Shown in pieces: positions 26,618-34,429 of a stretch of DNA of 64,000 nucleotides. The DNA is from Salipiger marinus (GTDB lineage Bacteria > Pseudomonadota > Alphaproteobacteria > Rhodobacterales > Rhodobacteraceae): contig NZ_FNEJ01000002.1 in the NCBI RefSeq assembly GCF_900100085.1, forward strand, positions 1-64,000, in the 5' to 3' direction. Position 1 is the stretch's first letter, and each line of letters opens with the position of its first letter. A model generated the notes under the pieces. That model was given only the letters and a program-made list of their open reading frames with translations. It made no database searches and was not told the origin of the DNA. A program made the position numbers and the translations under genes.

Positions 26618-28069
26618 GTGGAAATCGGGCTGGATCTGGGCACAAGCTCCGTCATTGCCGTGCTCTGCCGGGACGGGCGCATGCTGGGCGAGGCCACGCA
26701 TCCGCTGACCACACGCTCGCCCATGCCCTATGCCTCGGAACAGGATCCGGCGGACTGGTGGCAGGCGGTGCTGCGCGTGCTGGCCGACCTGCTGGCGCCG
26801 CTTTCGGCCTCTGACCGGCAGGACATCGCCGCCATCGGCCTTTCCGGGCAGATGCACGGGGCCGTGCTGCTGGATGCGACGGATCAGGTGCTGCGCCCGA
26901 CGATGCTGTGGAATGACGGGCGCGCCCATGCCGAATGCGCCGATCTGGCCCGCAGCCTGCCGCAGATCGGCCAGATCGCGGGCGTGCCGCCGCTGCCCGG
27001 CTTCACCGCGCCGAAACTGCTGTGGCTGTCGCGCCACGCGCCGCAGGATCACGCGCGCATCGCCCATGTGCTGCTGCCCAAGGATTACATCGGCCTGCGC
27101 CTGCATGGCGGCCATGTCACCGACCCTTCGGATGCGGCGGGCACGCTGTGGTTCGATCAGGCGGCCCGGCGCTGGTCCGACGCGCTTTGTGCCGCCTCCG
27201 CCACCGATCCGCGCTGGCTGCCCGAACTGCGTGCGGGGCACGAGGTGGCAGGCCCCCTGCTGCCGCAGGTGGCAGAGGCGCTGGGGCTGCGCCCCGGCCT
27301 GCCGGTGGTGACGGGGGGCGGCGATGCTGCCACCGGCGCCGTGTCGGTGGGCGCGGTGGAGCCGGGGGCGGGGCTGATCTCGCTCGGCACCTCGGCACAG
27401 CTTCTGGTGGCCGGAGACAGCTACACCCCCAATCCGGCGCGCTTCGTGCATGCCTTCGCCCATACGCTGCCCGACCGCTGGGTGCAGATGGCCGCCATGC
27501 TGAACGGCGCGCGCCCGCTGGCATGGTTCGCGGGCATCGCCGGGGCGCAGATCGGCCCGCTGCTGGCCGAGGCCGAAGCCACCGACCCCGCCCGCGTGCC
27601 GCTGTTCCTGCCCTATCTGACCGGCGAGCGCAGCCCGCATGGCGATCCGCATATCCGGGGCGCGTTTTTCGGGCTGGAGGACAGCACCAGCCGCGCCGCC
27701 ATGATGCGCGCCGCGGTCGAGGCTGTGGCCTTCTGCTTCGCCGATGCCTTCGCCAGCTTCGACAGCCCGGCGCAGGATCCGGGGCCGCTTCCCGCGCTTG
27801 GTGGCGGCGCGCGCAGCGATTTCCTGCTGCAGGTGCTTGCCGATGTGACCGGCCACGCGGTCTATCGCCCCGAAGGCGCCCCCGCTGGCCCCGCCATCGG
27901 CGCGGCGCGGCTGGCGGCCCTTGCGCTGGGGCGGATCAGCCGCACCGATCTGGCGCAGCGCCCGGTGCCCACGCAGCTCTTCACGCCCCGCGACGCGCCT
28001 GCCCTGCGCGCAAGGCTGGACCGCTGGCGGGCGCTTTACGCGGCCCTGCGCCCGCTCTCGCTGCCCTGA
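26618..28069 (+). CDS. xylB: xylulokinase
   Basis: A 483-residue FGGY-family sugar kinase that phosphorylates D-xylulose to xylulose-5-phosphate. The N-terminal phosphate loop is GLDLGTSSVIAVL, GLSGQMHGAVLLD lies near residue 74-86, GGGDAATGAVSVGAV is in the middle, and LGGGARSDFLLQVLADVTG is at the second FGGY domain. SGQMHG and LLPKDYIGLRLHG are typical of XylB rather than glycerol kinase. The start is GTG with AGGAGG eight bases upstream. No xylose isomerase is nearby. The product is the substrate of the rpe-encoded enzyme 5.8 kb upstream. Confidence 0.92.
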   Translation: MEIGLDLGTSSVIAVLCRDGRMLGEATHPLTTRSPMPYASEQDPADWWQAVLRVLADLLAPLSASDRQDIAAIGLSGQMHGAVLLDATDQVLRPTMLWNDGRAHAECADLARSLPQIGQIAGVPPLPGFTAPKLLWLSRHAPQDHARIAHVLLPKDYIGLRLHGGHVTDPSDAAGTLWFDQAARRWSDALCAASATDPRWLPELRAGHEVAGPLLPQVAEALGLRPGLPVVTGGGDAATGAVSVGAVEPGAGLISLGTSAQLLVAGDSYTPNPARFVHAFAHTLPDRWVQMAAMLNGARPLAWFAGIAGAQIGPLLAEAEATDPARVPLFLPYLTGERSPHGDPHIRGAFFGLEDSTSRAAMMRAAVEAVAFCFADAFASFDSPAQDPGPLPALGGGARSDFLLQVLADVTGHAVYRPEGAPAGPAIGAARLAALALGRISRTDLAQRPVPTQLFTPRDAPALRARLDRWRALYAALRPLSLP

Positions 28070-28090
28070 GCCGGGTCAGGCCCGGCTCAG
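28066..28090. terminator. bidirectional hairpin between convergent genes
   Basis: Perfect 10-base stem CTGAGCCGGG / CCCGGCTCAG with loop TCAGG. It overlaps the stop codons of both xylB (plus) and the SRPBCC gene (minus), which are only 6 bases apart, so it may terminate both transcripts. Confidence 0.6.
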
Positions 28091-28534
28091 CCGGTCCTCC
28101 AGCTGCTTGGCATATTCCGCCATACGCACCCGGAAGCGCTTTTCCAGATTGCCCCGCGCCAGTTTCAGCGACTGCACCAGCAGCCGCGCCGACAGGGTCT
28201 GCGGCTTCAGATCCGCCGTCATGGTCACGCGGGTGCGCGAGCGCGACAGCGCCACAAATTCCAGCCGGGTGCGCATCTCCAGCCCGCCGGACAGGCTGTC
28301 ATAGACCAGCAGGTCGGGCGCCTGCGCCTCCACCAGCGTGATGCGCGCCTCGCGCTCCTTGCCGCGAAAGCCGAAGGTCGCCTGCCATGCCATGCCCACG
28401 CCGGGGCCCTCCGCCACACGGCGCAGAGCGACGCCGCGGCGCATGATCTGCCGCTCCAGACGCTCGTAATCGGTCAGCTCGGCATAGACCTGCTCCACCG
28501 GTGCCGCGATGTCTTCTTTTGTCGTGAATTCCAT
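28076..28534 (-). CDS. SRPBCC family protein
   Basis: A 152-residue small-ligand-binding or START-like protein. It begins MEFTTKEDIAAPVEQVYAEL, the usual opening of the SRPBCC fold. The rest alternates strands and ends in a long amphipathic helix (~115-150). The ligand and role are unknown. The start is the ATG at 28534. It is convergent with xylB and sits 44 bases past the nudC stop on the same strand. Confidence 0.8.
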   Translation of the reverse strand: MEFTTKEDIAAPVEQVYAELTDYERLERQIMRRGVALRRVAEGPGVGMAWQATFGFRGKEREARITLVEAQAPDLLVYDSLSGGLEMRTRLEFVALSRSRTRVTMTADLKPQTLSARLLVQSLKLARGNLEKRFRVRMAEYAKQLEDRLSRA

Positions 28535-28578
28535 AACCGCTCCTGCCCCACCCGACTGGTGTTGCGCCAAGCCTCGCG

Positions 28579-29538
28579 TCAAACGAGCCGGTCCGCAAGC
28601 CACGCCCGCAGCAGAAAATGCGCGATGGCACCTTTCCGCGCGGGCTTGATCTCGGGGTGATCCCCCGCGAAGGCCTGCGCCAGTTCCTCGCGGCTGACCC
28701 AGCGCGCCGCCTCGATTTCCACCGGATCGATGGTCAGCGCCGTGTCCAGCGCCTCGGCGTGACAGCCCATCATCAGCGACGAGGGCCAGGGCCAGGGCTG
28801 CGTCGCCATGTAGCGCACCGCCCCCACAGGAACGCCGGTTTCTTCCATCACCTCGCGACGCACCGCCGCCTCCATGGTCTCGCCCGGCTCCACAAAGCCC
28901 GCCAGACAGGAGAACATGCCCTCGGGCCAGCCATGCGACCGCCCCAGCAGGCAGGAATTGCCCCGCGTCACCAGCATGATGACCACGGGATCGGTGCGCG
29001 GAAAATGATGCGTGCCACAGGCGGGACAGACCCGCTGCCAGCCCGCCATCATCACCTCTGACGCATGGCCGCAGCGGGCGCAGAAGCCGTGGCTGTCATG
29101 CCAGCCAAGGATCGCCTTGGCGGTCGCGGCAAGCTCGGCATCGCGCGGGCTCAGCGCCATCAGCAGCGCCCGCAATTCGACAAACCGCGCGCCCTCGGGA
29201 GCCAGCGGATGGACCTGCACGCTCTGGTCCAGAAACCCCTCGCCCGGGGGCGCCTCCGGCTCCCAGCCGGAAATGTCATGCGCCAGCACCACCGCGCCCG
29301 CCTCGCGCCCCAGCAGGACCGGGCGCGCCCGCGCCTCGGCAAGAAGCGGATGGTCCAGCGGCAGCCGCAGCAGATCCGCCTGCGCCTCGCCGCGCACCAG
29401 CGGCTTGCCGCGCCAGATCACCACGCTGCGCGCGCCCGGCGCCTGCAGCGCCGCCGCAAGTGCCGGAATGTCCCCGCGCAGATCCGCCGCCCGGTCCAGA
29501 CCGGACCCGCCGAATGTCACCTCTTCCGCCTGCCGCAT
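28579..29538 (-). CDS. nudC: NAD+ diphosphatase (NADH pyrophosphatase)
   Basis: A 319-residue Nudix hydrolase that cleaves NAD(H), and in bacteria also removes NAD caps from RNA. The zinc ribbon uses Cys153, Cys156, Cys171 and Cys174. The Nudix box spans 214-236 (GFVEPGETMEAAVRREVMEE, all key Glu residues present). The NudC signature QPWPWPSS is at 247-254. The N-terminal ~125 residues are the variable NudC domain. The start at 29538 removes an extension into intergenic repeat sequence. Confidence 0.94.
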   Translation of the reverse strand: MRQAEEVTFGGSGLDRAADLRGDIPALAAALQAPGARSVVIWRGKPLVRGEAQADLLRLPLDHPLLAEARARPVLLGREAGAVVLAHDISGWEPEAPPGEGFLDQSVQVHPLAPEGARFVELRALLMALSPRDAELAATAKAILGWHDSHGFCARCGHASEVMMAGWQRVCPACGTHHFPRTDPVVIMLVTRGNSCLLGRSHGWPEGMFSCLAGFVEPGETMEAAVRREVMEETGVPVGAVRYMATQPWPWPSSLMMGCHAEALDTALTIDPVEIEAARWVSREELAQAFAGDHPEIKPARKGAIAHFLLRAWLADRLV

Positions 29539-29861
29539 CACCGCTCTCCTGACTGCGTCTTCGGGATGCCATGCAAGACAGGCGGTGGCAACCACGCCCG
29601 AACCTGCGGTGCGAGGGGCGCTGCCCCTCGCGCTCCCCGGAGTTTAGGGGCAAGATGAAAGAGCACCCTCCCGCCTTCATCTTGCCCCTTAAACTCCCGC
29701 CGGAGGCTCCGGCGCTGGCGAGGCAGAGCATCCGCCGCCCGTTGCGCGCCACGGCCAAGCCTGCTCTGATAAGCCCGCATCTGATGTGGAGATCTGCGAT
29801 GACCCCCCGCCCGACCCGTTTCCCGCGCGATCCCGCGCGCCTCTGGCGCCAGAGCTGAGCC
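29539..29861. other. gap upstream of nudC with palindromic repeat
   Basis: This 323-base divergent gap holds the promoters of nudC (minus) and the phosphatase gene (plus). It contains repeat family 2, copy 2 (29611-29697). A 19-codon open frame (29799-29858) ends 3 bases before the next gene, but nothing else supports it as a leader peptide. Confidence 0.65.
29611..29697. repeat. intergenic repeat family 2, copy 2, with long inverted repeat
   Basis: A perfect hairpin GCGAGGGGC-GCT-GCCCCTCGC (29611-29631) is followed by a large inverted repeat: 29639-29659 (GGAGTTTAGGGGCAAGATGA plus A) pairs with 29676-29697, with one bulged T and a 16-base loop. The left half is the same as the copy at 13954-14017. 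It may act as a structured RNA, terminator or mobile palindromic unit. Confidence 0.7.
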
Positions 29862-30473
29862 ATGGCGCGTCTGCTCTATCTCAGCCACCCGCAGGTGCGC
29901 ATTGATCCCGCGCAGGACGTGCCGTCGTGGTCGCTCAGCCCGAAGGGGGCGGCGCGGGTTGAAGCGCTGGCGGCGCGCGGCGCGCTGGCGGGCATCAGCC
30001 GGGTCGTGTCCAGCGCGGAGGTCAAGGCGCTGGAGACGGCGCGCCCGCTGGCCGCCAGCCTCGGCTGCACCGTCGAGATCCGCCCCCGCATGCACGAGAA
30101 CGACCGCAGCGCCACCGGTTTCCTGCCGCCTGCGGAGTTCGAAGCCGTGGCCGACCGGTTCTTCGCCGAGCCACAGACCAGCGTGCGCGGCTGGGAGACT
30201 GCCGCCGCCGCGCAGGCCCGGACCCTGTCGGAGGTGGCCGCCTGCCTGAGCGACGAGACCTGCGGCGACGTGCTCTTCGTCGGCCATGGCGGGGTCGGCA
30301 CCCTGCTGCTCTGCGCGCTGCTGGGGGTGCCGATCAGCCGCGCCTATGATCAGGGCCCCGGCGGCGGCAATGTCTTTGCCTTCCGCTGGCAGCCCCGGCA
30401 GGCCCTGTCGCGCTGGCAGCCGATGGAAACGCTCACCGCCCCCTCTGCAGCATCCCAAGAGGCCCCGGCATGA
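29862..30473 (+). CDS. histidine phosphatase family protein, atypical active site
   Basis: A 203-residue protein of the phosphoglycerate mutase-like fold. The usual LxRHGET motif is replaced by LLYLSHPQVRID, which keeps the nucleophile His but has Ser for the first Arg. The second Arg position (SSPLxRAxxTA) reads SSAEVKALETA, with Lys. The Glu in MHENDRS and the second His in GHGG are kept. It belongs to a real subfamily, but substrate and even activity are uncertain. It overlaps the next HAD gene by 4 bases (ATGA), so the two are co-translated. Confidence 0.8.
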   Translation: MARLLYLSHPQVRIDPAQDVPSWSLSPKGAARVEALAARGALAGISRVVSSAEVKALETARPLAASLGCTVEIRPRMHENDRSATGFLPPAEFEAVADRFFAEPQTSVRGWETAAAAQARTLSEVAACLSDETCGDVLFVGHGGVGTLLLCALLGVPISRAYDQGPGGGNVFAFRWQPRQALSRWQPMETLTAPSAASQEAPA

Positions 30474-31168
30474 CCGCTCTGCCCTTCGCCGCCGTGATCT
30501 TCGATCTGGACGGAACGCTGGTCGACAGCGAACGCCTTGCGCTGGAGGCGGGGCGGCGCGCCTTCCGGCGCTTCGGCGTGACCGTGGCCCCCGGCTTTCT
30601 CGAGGGGCTGATCGGGCGCGACCGCGAGACCGTCGCGCAGGTCTTTGCCGCGCAATATGGCGATCTGGACCAGAGCGCGCTGAACGCGGCCATCCGAGCC
30701 GAATCCGCCGCGCTGCGCCGGACCGAAGGCGCGCCGCTGAAGCCCTTCGCGCGCGAGCTGGTGGCGGAGATCGCAGCCCTTGGCCTGCCCATGGCCGTGG
30801 CCACCAGTTCCGGCCGCGCCGCGGCGGAGGCAAAGCTGGCGCGGGCCGGGCTGCGCGCCGCCTTCCGGGTGCTGGTCTCCGCCGACTGCGTGAACCGGCC
30901 CAAGCCCGCGCCCGAGCCTTATCTGCTGGCCGCCGCGCGGCTCGGGCATCCGCCCGCCCGCTGCCTTGCCTTCGAGGACAGCGATACCGGCGCCGAGGCC
31001 GCGCATGCGGCGGGGATGCGCGTGGTGCAGGTGCCCGATCTTGTGCCCGGATCCGGACGCCATGCGCATCACATGGCCGTCGATCTGCGCGCGGGCGCGC
31101 AGGCGGCGGGGCTTCTGCCGTCGCGGGATGCACCTTCTGCCCAGCCTGCAGGCACATCCCCCGAATGA
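30470..31168 (+). CDS. HAD-IA family phosphatase
   Basis: A 232-residue HAD hydrolase. Motif I is VIFDLDGTLVDSERLALEAG, motif II is AVATSSGRAAAE, the Lys is in NRPKPAPEPYLLA, and motif IV is AFEDSDTGAEAAHAAG. These fit the beta-phosphoglucomutase-like / sugar-phosphate phosphatase group. It is translationally coupled to the histidine phosphatase gene. The substrate is not deducible. Confidence 0.87.
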   Translation: MTALPFAAVIFDLDGTLVDSERLALEAGRRAFRRFGVTVAPGFLEGLIGRDRETVAQVFAAQYGDLDQSALNAAIRAESAALRRTEGAPLKPFARELVAEIAALGLPMAVATSSGRAAAEAKLARAGLRAAFRVLVSADCVNRPKPAPEPYLLAAARLGHPPARCLAFEDSDTGAEAAHAAGMRVVQVPDLVPGSGRHAHHMAVDLRAGAQAAGLLPSRDAPSAQPAGTSPE

Positions 31169-31301
31169 TGCACAAAACTCGGGCGCATGCCGTGTCTCAA
31201 TGCTGGACTTCGCCACATTTCCGGGCATTCTGGTGCCAGCCATGACACACCCGCCGCAAAACACGGCGGAAATTCCGCCCCAACAGGGAGACACCCGCAG
31301 C

Positions 31302-32306
31302 ATGACCCCCCGCGCCCTCGTTCTGGCCACCGGGCTTCTGGCCGCCGCCTCGGCGGCTCAGGCCCAGACCGCCCTGCCCTTCGCGCTCGACTGGAAATTC
31401 GAAGGCCCCGCCGCCCCCTATTTTGTCGCCATCGACAACGGTCATTTCGCCGAAGCCGGGCTGGAGGTCGAGGTGACCGCCGGTCAGGGCTCGCTGGACG
31501 CGATCCCCAAAGTGGCCACCGGCGCCTTTCCCGTGGGCTTTGCCGACATCAACTCGCTCATCAAGTTCCTTGACCAGAACCCCGGCGCCCCGGTCATCGG
31601 CGTGATGATGATCTACGACAAGCCGCCCTTCGCCATCATCGGGCGCAAATCTCTGGGCATCGAGACGCCGAAGGATCTGGAGGGCAAGGTGCTGGGCGCC
31701 CCGCCGCCCGACGGCGCATGGGCGCAATTCCCGATCTTTGCCGCCGAAAACGAGCTTGATACCACAGCCATCACCATCGAGCCGGTGGGCTTCCCCACCC
31801 GCGAACCGATGCTGGCCGAAGGCAAGGTGGCCGCGATCACCGGCTTCTCCTTCACCTCCTATCTCAACACCGCCCGGCTTGGGGTCGAGGAATCCGACCT
31901 CACCACCCTGCTCATGGCCGATTACGGCGTCGATCTTTACGGCAATGCCATCATCGCCAATACCGACTGGGCCGAGGCCAATCCCGAGCTGCTGAAAAGC
32001 TTCCTCGCCGCCGTGGCGGCAGGCTGGAAGGACACCGTGGCCGATCCCGCCACGGCGGTGGAAAGCCTCGTGTCGCGCAACCCGGCCTCGGATTCAGAGC
32101 TGGAACTGCGGCGGCTGGAACTGGCGCTGGAGGCCAATGTGGTCACCGACTGGACCAGCGCCAACGGCTTCGGGCTCATCGACGAGGCGCGGATGGACAG
32201 CGCGGTCGAACAGATCAAGCTGACCTACGAGTTCCAGAACACCCCCGACGCCGCGCTCTATTTCACCGAAAGCTACCTGCCCGAGGCAGGCTTTCCGCTG
32301 CAGTGA
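31302..32306 (+). CDS. ABC transporter substrate-binding protein, NMT1/SsuA-type
   Basis: A 334-residue periplasmic binding protein with signal peptide ~1-21 (LVLATGLLAAASAAQA). The mature start LPFALDWKFEGPAAPYFVAI is typical of the NMT1/THI5-like group that binds sulfonates, nitrate or pyrimidine/riboflavin precursors. The start at 31302 has AGGGAG upstream. It is first in a three-gene importer (binding protein, ATPase, permease). A perfect hairpin lies in the gap before the ATPase. The substrate is unknown. Confidence 0.9.
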   Translation: MTPRALVLATGLLAAASAAQAQTALPFALDWKFEGPAAPYFVAIDNGHFAEAGLEVEVTAGQGSLDAIPKVATGAFPVGFADINSLIKFLDQNPGAPVIGVMMIYDKPPFAIIGRKSLGIETPKDLEGKVLGAPPPDGAWAQFPIFAAENELDTTAITIEPVGFPTREPMLAEGKVAAITGFSFTSYLNTARLGVEESDLTTLLMADYGVDLYGNAIIANTDWAEANPELLKSFLAAVAAGWKDTVADPATAVESLVSRNPASDSELELRRLELALEANVVTDWTSANGFGLIDEARMDSAVEQIKLTYEFQNTPDAALYFTESYLPEAGFPLQ

Positions 32307-32316
32307 CCCCCACGCC

Positions 32317-32338
32317 GGGGGAGGGTCCGCCCTCCCCC
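32317..32338 (+). terminator. intercistronic hairpin after binding-protein gene
   Basis: Perfect 9-base stem GGGGGAGGG / CCCTCCCCC with tetraloop TCCG in the 53-base gap between the binding-protein and ATPase genes. No T-run follows. It probably lowers expression of the membrane components relative to the binding protein. Confidence 0.6.
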
Positions 32339-32359
32339 GCTGCCCTGCCAGAGACCACC

Positions 32360-33148
32360 ATGACCCATCTGATCGAGATCACCGGCGTGCGCCACGCCTA
32401 CAGGACCGCCAAGGGCCCGCTGCCGGTGCTGGACGGGCTTGACCTTGCCGTGCCCGAAGGCGGCTTCACCGCCGTGGTCGGCCCCTCCGGCTGCGGCAAA
32501 TCCACCCTGACCAAGCTGGTGGCGGGGCTGCTGATCCCCGATCACGGCGAGGTGCGGCTGCATGGCAGCCCCGTCACCTCGCCGCGCGCCACCGTGGGCA
32601 TGGCCTTCCAGAACCCGGTGCTGCTGGAATGGCGCAGCATCCTGAAAAACGTGCTGCTGCCGCTGGAAATCGTGCCCACCGATCTCAGCAAGTCGCAGCA
32701 GGAGGACCGCGCCCGCCACCTGCTGAGCCTTGTCGGGCTCGAAGGCTTCGAGGACAAGCGCCCCTCGGAACTCTCCGGCGGCATGCGGCAGCGCGCCTCG
32801 CTCTGCCGCGCGCTGGTGCACCAGCCCGAGGTGCTGATCCTCGACGAACCCTTCGGCGCGCTCGATGCCTTCACCCGCGAGGATCTGTGGCAGATCATGC
32901 ACCAGCTCAAGGCGAAGGAACCTTTCACCGGCGTGCTCATCACCCATGACCTGCGCGAGGCGATCTATCTCGCCGATCAGGTGGTGGTGCTGTCGGGCCG
33001 CCCCGCCCGCACGCAGTATACGCTGGACCTGCCGCAGCAGGGCCCGCGCGACATCGCGCATCTTTATACCGCAGAGGCGGCGGAGCAGCTCGCCATCCTG
33101 CGCCACCAGATCGAGATCGCCCAAGGGCGCACCCCCGCCGCCGCCTGA
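32360..33148 (+). CDS. ABC transporter ATPase (SsuB/TauB-type)
   Basis: A 262-residue ATPase. Walker A is GPSGCGKSTLTK, the Q-loop is in VGMAFQNPVLLEW, the signature is LSGGMRQRASLCRAL, Walker B is VLILDEPFGALD and the H-loop is in LITHDLREAIYLADQ. The MAFQNPVLLEWR and DEPFGALDAFTR patterns are those of nitrate/sulfonate/taurine importers. The start is the ATG at 32360. A repeat-family-1 element separates it from the permease gene. Confidence 0.92.
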   Translation: MTHLIEITGVRHAYRTAKGPLPVLDGLDLAVPEGGFTAVVGPSGCGKSTLTKLVAGLLIPDHGEVRLHGSPVTSPRATVGMAFQNPVLLEWRSILKNVLLPLEIVPTDLSKSQQEDRARHLLSLVGLEGFEDKRPSELSGGMRQRASLCRALVHQPEVLILDEPFGALDAFTREDLWQIMHQLKAKEPFTGVLITHDLREAIYLADQVVVLSGRPARTQYTLDLPQQGPRDIAHLYTAEAAEQLAILRHQIEIAQGRTPAAA

Positions 33149-33157
33149 CGCCCCGCC

Positions 33158-33218
33158 TCTTCTGACCAGAAATATCCCGGGGGAACGCGCCCCCGGCGCG
33201 TGGGGGCAGAGCCCCCTC
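33158..33218 (+). repeat. intergenic repeat family 1, copy 1 (inside an operon)
   Basis: It reads TCTTCTGACC-AG-AAATATCCCGGGGGAA, then the hairpin CGCGCC...GGCGCG, then GGGGGCAGAGCCCCCTC. It sits between an ABC ATPase gene and its permease gene. The same core recurs at 40967, 48243 (reverse) and 51718. Confidence 0.75.
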
Positions 33219-33241
33219 TCCTCCAGCCGCCGAGCCCGCCC

Positions 33242-34003
33242 ATGACATTCCGCCAGATCGCCGTCCCCACCGCCGCCATGCTGATCTTCCTGCTGCTGTG
33301 GGAGGCGCTGGTCTGGATCATGGGCTGGCCCAATTACAAGATGGCCTCGCCCTCCGACCTCGTCCCCGCCTTCGAGCGCTACTGGCCGCTGTTCCTGACC
33401 ATGGGCTGGCAGACGCTGTGGCGCACCGTGGCAGGGCTGGTGCTGGCAGTGATCTTCGGCACGGCCCTTGGCATGATCATGGGCTTTTCCCGCACCATGC
33501 GCGACGCGCTCTACCCGCTGCTGGTGGGCTTCAACGCCATCCCCAAGGCCACCGTGGTGCCCATCGTGGCGCTGATGTTCGTGGGGATGCACGATTTCAA
33601 CACCGTGCTCATCGCCTTCATGATCTCGTTCTTTCCCATCGCGGTCTCGGTCTCCATCGGCCTCTCGACGCTGGAGCCGGAATATCGCGACATCCTGCGC
33701 AGCCTTGGCGCCAGCCAGACCACCATCTTCCGCAAGATCGCCCTGCCCAAGACCCTGCCGGAGTTCTTCGGCGCGCTGAAAGTCTCGGTGACGCTGGCCT
33801 TCATCGGCACCAACCTGATGGAGATCGTCTCGCCGCATGGCCGCGGCCTTGGCGCGCTGTTTGACAGCGGCAAGACCAATTCCGACTATCCGCTGATGTT
33901 CGCCGTGCTCATCGCCTTGGCCTTCCTTGGCATCGTGCTCTATTACATCGTGGTCGCGCTGGAAAAAATCTTTGCGGGCTGGGCGGATCGCGCCCCCGGC
34001 TGA
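33242..34003 (+). CDS. ABC transporter permease (SsuC/TauC-type)
   Basis: A 253-residue inner-membrane protein with about six hydrophobic segments. The EAA loop is in YRDILRSLGASQTTIFRKIA. The start FRQIAVPTAAMLIFLLLWEA is a first membrane helix. The ATG at 33242 is used; the open frame continues upstream into the repeat. It completes the NMT1-type importer and is followed by the SRP RNA gene. Confidence 0.91.
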   Translation: MTFRQIAVPTAAMLIFLLLWEALVWIMGWPNYKMASPSDLVPAFERYWPLFLTMGWQTLWRTVAGLVLAVIFGTALGMIMGFSRTMRDALYPLLVGFNAIPKATVVPIVALMFVGMHDFNTVLIAFMISFFPIAVSVSIGLSTLEPEYRDILRSLGASQTTIFRKIALPKTLPEFFGALKVSVTLAFIGTNLMEIVSPHGRGLGALFDSGKTNSDYPLMFAVLIALAFLGIVLYYIVVALEKIFAGWADRAPG

Positions 34004-34047
34004 GACAGGGGGTTGCACATCGCCCGCGTGACGACTAGATGACGCCT

Positions 34048-34143
34048 TGAGAGGTTGGCGCGGGCAGGCGCCTCGCCAACCCGGTCAGGTCCGGAAGGAA
34101 GCAGCCGTAACGAGCCCCGCTTGGGTCGTTGTCCAGCCTCTCA
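34048..34143 (+). ncRNA. ffs: signal recognition particle RNA (4.5S, small bacterial type)
   Basis: The highly conserved apical hairpin is present: CAGGTCCGGAAGGAAGCAGC with the GGAA tetraloop and asymmetric loop (34086-34105). The long outer helix pairs TGAGAGG (34048-34054) with CCTCTCA (34137-34143), and GTTGGC/GCCAAC add internal pairs. The RNA binds Ffh and guides membrane-protein insertion. The ends are set by the outer helix. It stands alone, with dnaX about 29 kb away. Confidence 0.96.
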
Positions 34144-34429
34144 CCTTACCTCCCCTCTCATGTCCTCGAGATGAACCACAGCCCGTGCTCCTTCCGAGGC
34201 AGGGTGCCGAGCGGAGGGTTTCTGCCGCCCCGCGGGCGGCTCCGGCTTCGGCCTGCGCCGTTGCCCGAACCGCGCGTCAGCCCTTTGTGACCCCGTCCTT
34301 CGAGGCCAGGATGCGGCCCTGCCTGCCGCTCGCGGCCCCGAGGCCCCGCGGGGAAGGAGGGCAGCCGCCGCGAAGCGCGGCAGAAAACGGTCCATCGTCT
34401 GCACGAAGCGACCGGTTTCGGCCTGCCCT

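Noticed and set aside
22825-27856. Very long minus-strand frames (22825-26115 and 25520-27856)
   Set aside because: They are shadows of the cbbY, YnjBCD and xylB genes on the plus strand. Their composition is Gln/Arg-rich and low in complexity, and they carry no motifs.
29799-29858. 19-codon frame before the histidine phosphatase gene as a leader peptide
   Set aside because: No run of regulatory codons and no attenuator hairpin after it. Position alone is not enough.
34146-34429. Arg/Gly/Pro-rich frames after the SRP RNA
   Set aside because: They match no family and have no ribosome site; the gap seems non-coding.
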